From positions 1 to 57,238 of the forward strand of contig CARUOB010000001.1 of assembly GCA_949076555.1 (NCBI GenBank): a stretch of DNA of 57,238 bases, read 5' to 3'. The notes under the pieces are model-generated. The model was not told the DNA's origin. It made no database searches and saw only the letters and a program-made list of their open reading frames with translations. The position numbers and the translations under genes are program-made. The stretch comes from an uncultured Lachnospiraceae bacterium (GTDB taxonomy: Bacteria; Bacillota; Clostridia; Lachnospirales; Lachnospiraceae). Positions 51,799 to 57,238 of this stretch are shown in pieces. Every line of letters starts with the position of its first letter. Position 1 is the stretch's first letter.

Positions 51799-51997
51799 GT
51801 AATTGCGAAACGCATATTCAGCGATGTTGTATTGGGCACATTGTATAATCCATAAGCAGACCCTTGGAAGCCGTCAGCGCTTAACGAGGTATTTTCGAGT
51901 TTAGCGCTGTTACGGCTGGAACGGAGCGCAAGCGCGTCTGCGTTGGAATATACAATGTGCACAATGGTTGCAATACTGTAAGGCGTTTTGCAATTAC
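51799..51997. repeat. Long near-perfect palindrome upstream of radA
   Basis: GTAATTGCGAAACGC at the left end pairs with GCGTTTTGCAATTAC at the right. Next GCACATTGTATA (51836-51847) pairs with TATACAATGTGC (51949-51960), then AGCAGAC with GTCTGC. In the centre AGCCGTCAGCGCT pairs with AGCGCT-GTT-ACGGCT around a short loop, and one arm carries an extra GCGC-AA-GCGC hairpin. It may be a MITE-like element or a structured RNA. No gene is seen inside. Confidence 0.85.
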
Positions 51998-52024
51998 AGA
52001 GAGGTGTAAAGAGAGGAAACAGGA

Positions 52025-53392
52025 ATGGCAAAGGGAAAATCGACGATATTTTTCTGTCAGAGCTGCGGCTACGAGTCCGCCAAGTGGCTCGGACAGTGTC
52101 CGGGCTGTAAGGAGTGGAACACCATGGTGGAGGAGCCTGCCGCCGGGAAGAGAAGCGGCGGTGCATCCGGCGGTGTGTCCGGAAAAAGGGCGGAGGAGCC
52201 TGTGAGCCTGAAGCAGGTGGATCTGCGGGAGGGGGAGCGCATGACCACGCACATCGCCGAGCTTGACAGAGTGCTTGGCGGCGGGCTTGTGCCGGGATCG
52301 CTCACGCTGGTGGGCGGGGACCCCGGCATCGGCAAGTCAACCCTGCTTTTGCAGGTGTGCAGGCACATGGCGGCGGACGGCCGGAAACTCCTCTACATAT
52401 CGGGCGAGGAATCTTTGCAGCAGATTAAGATGCGGGCCAACCGGCTCGGGGAATTTTCGGATCAGCTTCTCCTTCTGTGCGAGACGAATCTGGAAATCGT
52501 GGAGCAGACCATCCGGAAACAACAGCCCGTGGTGGCGGTTATCGATTCGATTCAGACGATGTACCGGGAAGAAATTTCCTCCGCGCCGGGCAGCGTCTCT
52601 CAGGTAAGAGAGTCCACCAATGTGCTGATGCAGCTCGCCAAGGGGCTGGGCGTCTCCATCCTGATCGTGGGTCATGTGACGAAGGAGGGAACCGTGGCGG
52701 GGCCGCGTGTATTGGAGCATATGGTGGACACGGTGCTCTATTTTGAGGGAGACAGACATGCCTCCTACCGGATTCTCCGTGGGGTCAAAAACCGCTTCGG
52801 CTCCACGAATGAGATTGGCGTCTTTGAGATGAAGGAGGAAGGGCTTGCGGAAGTGGAGAACGCTTCCGAGTTTATGCTGAGCGGCAAACCGGAGGGAGCC
52901 AGCGGCTCCGTGGTGTCCTGCTCCATGGAGGGAACCAGACCGATTTTGCTGGAGATTCAGGCGCTTGTATGCCACAGCAATTTCGGTATACCGAGAAGAC
53001 AGGCCACGGGCATGGATTTGAACCGATTAAATCTTCTGATGGCCGTTTTGGAGAAGCGGCTAAATCTGCAGATGTCGGACTGTGACGCCTATGTGAATCT
53101 GGCGGGCGGAATGCGGATCGCAGAACCGGCCATCGACTTGGGCGTGGCCATGGCGGCGGCTTCCAGCTTTAAGAACCGGGCGATCGACGATCGGACGATT
53201 GCCTTTGGGGAGATCGGACTCAGCGGAGAAGTGCGGGGCGTCTCACAGGCGTCCCAGCGTGTGGCGGAGGCCGCGAAGCTGGGCTTTACCACGTGCGTTC
53301 TTCCGGCGGTAAACGCAGAGCAGATCAGGGCGAAAGAGGGGATTCAGATTATCGGCGTAAAGACCGTACAGGATGCCATTGACTTGATTTAG
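52025..53392 (+). CDS. radA: DNA repair protein RadA (branch-migration ATPase)
   Basis: The 455-aa protein acts with RecA at recombination intermediates. It has a C4 zinc finger (Cys11, 14, 25, 28), Walker A GGDPGIGKST, Walker B VVAVIDSIQTM, the RadA signature KNRFGSTNEIGVFEM and a Lon-like C-terminal domain (AGGMRIAEPAIDLGVAMA; GEIGLSGEVRGV). The start follows AAGAGAGGAAACAGG. In Bacillus radA is in the clpC operon. Here the strong terminator and the long palindrome separate it from clpC, and the promoter must lie in or beside that palindrome. Confidence 0.97.
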   Translation: MAKGKSTIFFCQSCGYESAKWLGQCPGCKEWNTMVEEPAAGKRSGGASGGVSGKRAEEPVSLKQVDLREGERMTTHIAELDRVLGGGLVPGSLTLVGGDPGIGKSTLLLQVCRHMAADGRKLLYISGEESLQQIKMRANRLGEFSDQLLLLCETNLEIVEQTIRKQQPVVAVIDSIQTMYREEISSAPGSVSQVRESTNVLMQLAKGLGVSILIVGHVTKEGTVAGPRVLEHMVDTVLYFEGDRHASYRILRGVKNRFGSTNEIGVFEMKEEGLAEVENASEFMLSGKPEGASGSVVSCSMEGTRPILLEIQALVCHSNFGIPRRQATGMDLNRLNLLMAVLEKRLNLQMSDCDAYVNLAGGMRIAEPAIDLGVAMAAASSFKNRAIDDRTIAFGEIGLSGEVRGVSQASQRVAEAAKLGFTTCVLPAVNAEQIRAKEGIQIIGVKTVQDAIDLI

Positions 53393-53540
53393 AGCCGTTT
53401 ATGTGGTACGATATCAGAGGTTATTTTATTTTTATGGTTATGGAAAACTGCGAAAGGGGAATGCCGGACGTTCTCAGAATCGTCGCGGACTGACGATGAT
53501 TTCGTACAAAAGGGGAAAAGGATCTGACAAAGGAGTCAGT

Positions 53541-54638
53541 ATGGATAATAGAAAGCACGGCTTTCGGGGCAGCATTCCGCTTCTGATCGTGGAAATCTGC
53601 GTTCTGATCATCGCTGTCTTTGTGATGTATGTGGTAGTCACGATGACAAGCGAGGTAAACCACAAGGCGATTGACGAGGAAAAGATCCTCATTAACGAGG
53701 AGATCGTCAGAAAAAAGACAGACGATGTGAAACAGACGGAGACGGAGGAGAAGAAGGAAGAAAAGGTAAAAGCAAAAGGATACCGGAACATTGCGCTCTT
53801 CGGTGTGGATGCCAGAGACGGCGAACTGGGGAGAGGCACCAGAAGCGACACCATTATGATTGCCAGTATTAACCAGGATACACAGGAGATTAAGCTGATT
53901 TCCGTGTTTCGGGATACCTATTTGAACTTGAGCAACGATTCTTACAACAAGTGCAATACAGCCTACGCGCAGGGCGGCCCGGAGCAGGCCATCAATATGC
54001 TCAACATGAATATGGATCTGGACATCACGGATTATGTGACCATCGGTTTTTCGGGATTGATCGACGCGGTGGATGCGCTTGGCGGTATAGAGATAGAGAT
54101 TACGGATTCGGAAATTTCCCATCTGAATAATTACCAGCTCTGTATGGCGGAGGAGCTTGGCGTGGATTACATCCCGGTGGGCCAAAGCGGCAGGCAGATT
54201 TTGAATGGGATGCAGGCGACGGCTTACTGCCGGATTCGCTACACGAGAGGCGATGATTTCAGAAGGACGGAAAGACAAAGAGAAGTGCTCAGAGCGATGA
54301 TGGATAAGGCGGGCGGCGCGTCGGTCAGTGCGTTGACTGATATGGTTAATGCCGTTTTGCCGCAGGTGGAGACTTCTCTGGATGTGGATGAGATTTTGAG
54401 TGTGTTGGGAAGCGTTGCGGGTTATCAGATGGTGGTCAGCGACGGGTTTCCTTTTGAGGGAGGAAGGGCCGGCGCCAACGTGGGAAGTAAAGGAAGCTGT
54501 GTGATTCCGATGGATTTGGAGGAAAACGTAAGGCAGCTTCATCAAATGCTTTATCCGGAGAGCAGTTACAACCCCTCCGGGCAGGTAGAGCAGATCAATG
54601 AAGAAATCAAACGGCAAACCGGAGAATATATACAATAA
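53541..54638 (+). CDS. LytR-CpsA-Psr (LCP) family cell-wall glycopolymer transferase
   Basis: The 365-aa membrane protein has one N-terminal anchor (IPLLIVEICVLIIAVFVMYVVV), a charged linker (about residues 45-80), then an LCP domain: ALFGVDARDGELGRGTRSDTIMI, ISVFRDTYLNL, GLIDAVDALGGIEIEITD and YCRIRYTRGDDFRRTERQRE. The catalytic Asp/Arg set appears complete. LCP enzymes attach teichoic acids or capsule to peptidoglycan outside the membrane. Upstream in-frame starts exist, but 53541 follows AAAGGAGTC and opens at the basic segment before the anchor. The ABC exporter genes follow. Confidence 0.93.
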   Translation: MDNRKHGFRGSIPLLIVEICVLIIAVFVMYVVVTMTSEVNHKAIDEEKILINEEIVRKKTDDVKQTETEEKKEEKVKAKGYRNIALFGVDARDGELGRGTRSDTIMIASINQDTQEIKLISVFRDTYLNLSNDSYNKCNTAYAQGGPEQAINMLNMNMDLDITDYVTIGFSGLIDAVDALGGIEIEITDSEISHLNNYQLCMAEELGVDYIPVGQSGRQILNGMQATAYCRIRYTRGDDFRRTERQREVLRAMMDKAGGASVSALTDMVNAVLPQVETSLDVDEILSVLGSVAGYQMVVSDGFPFEGGRAGANVGSKGSCVIPMDLEENVRQLHQMLYPESSYNPSGQVEQINEEIKRQTGEYIQ

Positions 54639-54697
54639 CAGGGCAGCAGTTCACAAACCGGACTGCTGTCCGTGTGCGGAAAGGGCATACGGATGTT

Positions 54698-56527
54698 ATG
54701 AAAAAACTGCTTATCTATTTAAATAATTATAAGAAGGAGACGGTTTTCGCGCCTCTTTTTAAAATGCTGGAGGCCACTTTCGAACTGTTCGTGCCTCTTG
54801 TGATGGCGGCGATTATTGACAGGGGTATCGGTCAGGGGGATACGGGATATGTCCTGAAAATGGGGGGTATTCTCGTTGCGCTCGGGCTGATCGGGCTGCT
54901 GTGTTCCATCACGGCGCAGTATTTCGCGGCAAAGGCGGCGGTTGGCTTTTCCACCGGGTTAAAGCACGCCCTGTTTGATCATATCCAGAGTCTTTCCTTT
55001 ACGGAGATCGATACGCTCGGCACATCGACCCTGATTACCCGCATGACTTCTGATGTAAATCAGGTGCAAAACGGGGTCAACATGGTGCTGCGCCTATTTC
55101 TGCGCTCGCCCTTTATCGTGTTCGGCGCGATGATCATGGCGTTTACCATCGACGGGAAGGCGGCTCTTATTTTTGTGGTGACGATTCCCCTTCTGGCGGT
55201 GGTCGTTTTCGGGATTATGGCACTTACCATGCCCATGTATAAGAAGGTGCAGGCCGGACTGGACGCGGTGCTTGGCGCGACGAGAGAAAATTTGACGGGT
55301 GCAAGGGTGATCCGCGCGTTCCATAAAGAGGAGGAAGAGATTGACCGGTTTGAGGAGAAAAACGGATTTCTCACCCATCTGCAGCTCGTTGTGGGAAGAA
55401 TCTCAGCACTGACCAATCCGGTCACATACATCATCATCAACGCGGCCACCATTCTTCTGCTCTACACGGGCGCGGTGCGCGTGGACAACGGCAGCATTAC
55501 ACAGGGCCAGGTGGTGGCTCTGGTCAACTATATGTCGCAGATTTTGGTGGAGTTAATCAAGCTGGCCAACCTGATCATCACGATCACCAAGGCGCTTGCC
55601 TGCGCCAACCGGATCGAGGCGATTTTCGAGGTGGAGTCCTCTATGCGGTGGCAGGAGGCCGCTGTATGCGCGGATGAGAAGAACGGTCAGGCAGCGGGCG
55701 GCGGTAAGGGTCCCGGCACGGACGCACCGGATTTACAAAGCCTGGCGGGGGAAAAGACCGGGCAAAAGGCGCAGCGGGATCTGGCCGTGGAGTTCGACCA
55801 TGTGCATCTGACATACGGAGGCGCCGGGGCGGAATCTCTGAGCGATATCCATATACAGGTGCCCAGGGGACAGACGATCGGCGTCATAGGAGGCACAGGC
55901 TCGGGGAAGTCCTCTCTGGTGAATATGATTCCCCGGTTTTACGACGCAACGGCAGGTACGGTGCGCGTGAACGGACGGGATGTGAAATCCTATGGGATGG
56001 AAGAGCTGAGAGAACGGATAGGCATTGTTTTGCAAAAGGCAGTGCTTTTCAGGGGAACGATCCGCGATAATCTGCTTTGGGGAAATGCGCAGGCCACGGA
56101 TGAGGAGCTGTGGGAGGCGCTTAGGCTCGCCCAGGCGAAGGAGTTTGTGGAGAAGAAGGAGGGCCGTCTGGACGCGCCCGTGGCGCAGGAGGGACGCAAT
56201 CTTTCCGGCGGCCAGAGACAACGGCTGACCATCGCGAGGGCGCTGGTGGCAAAGCCGGAGATCCTGATTCTGGACGACAGCGCATCGGCCCTTGACTACG
56301 CCACGGACGCGGCGCTTCGTAAGGCCCTTAAGGAACTGCCCGGGGAGCCGACGGTGTTTATCGTGTCACAGCGCGCCTCCTCCATCCGCCACGCGGATCA
56401 AATCATCGTGCTGGAGGACGGCGAGATGGCAGGATGCGGCACACACGAGGAACTGCTGGCGGACTGCGAGGTCTATCAGGAGATTTATTACTCGCAGTTT
56501 GAGAAACAGTCTGCCGTGCAAAATTGA
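54698..56527 (+). CDS. ABC exporter half-transporter with degenerate catalytic site
   Basis: The 609-aa protein fuses a six-helix exporter domain (about residues 10-310) to an ATPase domain. Walker A is GGTGSGKSS, the signature is LSGGQRQR, and Walker B is ILILDDSASALD, where the usual catalytic Glu after the Asp is replaced by Asp. A Gly/Ala-rich insert (about 320-360) separates the domains. Such a half usually pairs with a second protein carrying the intact Glu; the gene starting at 56667 is the natural partner. The cargo is unknown (drug or peptide). ATG 54698 is preferred over GTG 54674, though the ribosome site is weak. Confidence 0.92.
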   Translation: MKKLLIYLNNYKKETVFAPLFKMLEATFELFVPLVMAAIIDRGIGQGDTGYVLKMGGILVALGLIGLLCSITAQYFAAKAAVGFSTGLKHALFDHIQSLSFTEIDTLGTSTLITRMTSDVNQVQNGVNMVLRLFLRSPFIVFGAMIMAFTIDGKAALIFVVTIPLLAVVVFGIMALTMPMYKKVQAGLDAVLGATRENLTGARVIRAFHKEEEEIDRFEEKNGFLTHLQLVVGRISALTNPVTYIIINAATILLLYTGAVRVDNGSITQGQVVALVNYMSQILVELIKLANLIITITKALACANRIEAIFEVESSMRWQEAAVCADEKNGQAAGGGKGPGTDAPDLQSLAGEKTGQKAQRDLAVEFDHVHLTYGGAGAESLSDIHIQVPRGQTIGVIGGTGSGKSSLVNMIPRFYDATAGTVRVNGRDVKSYGMEELRERIGIVLQKAVLFRGTIRDNLLWGNAQATDEELWEALRLAQAKEFVEKKEGRLDAPVAQEGRNLSGGQRQRLTIARALVAKPEILILDDSASALDYATDAALRKALKELPGEPTVFIVSQRASSIRHADQIIVLEDGEMAGCGTHEELLADCEVYQEIYYSQFEKQSAVQN

Positions 56528-56629
56528 ATACACGAACTGGCGATGTGAGCTTGCTCACAAGAGACAGTTTGAGTATTCGATTTTATGGGGCGGACGCCCG
56601 ACATGAATAAATTGTCGAAGACAATTTAT
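56526..56629. repeat. Hairpin array between the two exporter halves
   Basis: GAATAC (56526-56531) pairs with GTATTC (56573-56578), enclosing AACTG/CAGTT and GTGAGC-TT-GCTCAC (56545-56558). A second, perfect 10-bp hairpin ATAAATTGTC-GAA-GACAATTTAT spans 56607-56629. No long T-run follows, so it may tune rather than end transcription. Confidence 0.7.
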
Positions 56630-56666
56630 GAATGGCACGGCAGCGCAGCATATATAGGAGGGTAAA

Positions 56667-57238
56667 ATGGGACAGAGAGAGACTTTTCAGCGGGTTTTGC
56701 ACTATATCAAAAAATACTGGCTGTATCTGACGGCGTCCATCGTGATGGCGAGCGTGACGGTGGCGCTGACCCTGTATTTTCCGATTTTGACCGGGAGAGT
56801 CATTGACCTTGTGCTCGGGCCGGGGCAGGTGGATTTCGGTGGTGTGTTCGATATTTTAAAGCTGATGGCGGTCATTGCCGTGGCGACCGGGCTTGCCCAG
56901 TGGATCATGAATGTGTGCAACAATAAAATGACTTACCGCATTGTGCAGGATATCCGGGACGAGGCGTTTTGCAGGATAGAAATTCTGCCTTTGAAGTACA
57001 TTGACGCGCACTCTTACGGCGAGGTGGTGAGCCGGGTGATCGCGGACGTGGATCAGTTTGCGGACGGTCTGCTGATGGGTTTTACGCAGTTTTTTACCGG
57101 AGTCATTACGATTTTAGGCACACTAGGCTTTATGCTCAGTGTTAATGTAGCCGTCACGGGTGTCGTTGTACTGGTGACACCATTGTCGTTTTTTGTCGCG
57201 GGCTTTATCGCGAAGAAAACGTTCACCATGTTCCATTT
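56667..57238 (+). CDS. Second ABC exporter half-transporter, 5' part
   Basis: 190 codons are visible before the window ends. The start MGQRETFQRVLHYIKKYW follows TAGGAGGGTAAA. Exporter-type membrane helices (LYLTASIVMASVTVALTLYF; LKLMAVIAVATGLAQWIM; TGVITILGTLGFMLSV) and the coupling region RIVQDIRDEAFCRIEILPLKYIDAHSYGEVVSRVIADVDQ are typical. The ATPase domain is beyond the right edge, so whether it carries the intact catalytic Glu cannot be checked. It probably forms a heterodimer with the product of the preceding gene. Confidence 0.92.
   Translation, partial: MGQRETFQRVLHYIKKYWLYLTASIVMASVTVALTLYFPILTGRVIDLVLGPGQVDFGGVFDILKLMAVIAVATGLAQWIMNVCNNKMTYRIVQDIRDEAFCRIEILPLKYIDAHSYGEVVSRVIADVDQFADGLLMGFTQFFTGVITILGTLGFMLSVNVAVTGVVVLVTPLSFFVAGFIAKKTFTMFH

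Noticed and set aside
53421..54635. Long antisense frame (404 codons) opposite the LCP gene
   Set aside because: Complete shadow of the LCP coding sequence; composition is that of a reversed frame.

Overview
The window reads as chromosome of a Gram-positive, endospore-forming gut clostridium, most likely a Lachnospiraceae member. The support is a spoIIAA-spoIIAB-sigF operon, a T-box ahead of valS, strong GGAGG ribosome sites, a YesM/YesN two-component pair, a TPR protein and an M29 peptidase of types I associate with that family, and very large BspA-like surface proteins. Most of the window is moderately GC-rich. About 23.4-37.5 kb is visibly AT-richer and holds the surface-protein island.

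Layout. (1) 0-14 kb, sugar locus: the C-terminal part of a cellobiose-phosphorylase-like glycoside phosphorylase, an intracellular GH30 hydrolase, a lipoprotein-two-permease ABC importer, then a separately promoted unit of a second binding lipoprotein, a YesM-type histidine kinase and a YesN-type regulator. A convergent gene encodes a LacI-type sugar sensor joined to a GGDEF domain. Together they suggest import and phosphorolysis of a beta-glucan-like oligosaccharide under extracellular and intracellular sugar sensing (inference). (2) 14-23.4 kb, housekeeping and sporulation: T-box, valS, a FapA/DUF342 protein, folC, a zinc-ribbon/TPR protein whose 5' end looks damaged, and the sigma-F operon. 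(3) 23.4-39 kb, accessory island: a decayed AAA/PD-(D/E)XK gene, an XRE regulator, an exported protein of unknown function, two surface proteins of 1955 and 1889 aa, a transglutaminase-like secreted protein and a broken third copy of the surface-protein C-terminus. (4) 39-46.5 kb: pyrE, two small membrane proteins, an M29 aminopeptidase and purE-purM-purN-purD. (5) 46.5-57.2 kb: a zinc-ribbon/HTH protein, an SH3 membrane protein, GntR, clpC, a conserved small protein, radA, an LCP cell-wall enzyme and a heterodimeric ABC exporter (second half cut by the window end).

Most notable: the two giant surface proteins share a collinear seven-module C-terminal stalk with different N-terminal heads, one head being a C-type lectin with intact EPN and WND motifs. 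A multi-hairpin intergenic element occurs twice, 33 kb apart, with compensatory changes in its stems. A 199-bp near-perfect palindrome lies just before radA. No tRNA, rRNA, CRISPR array or intact insertion sequence was seen.
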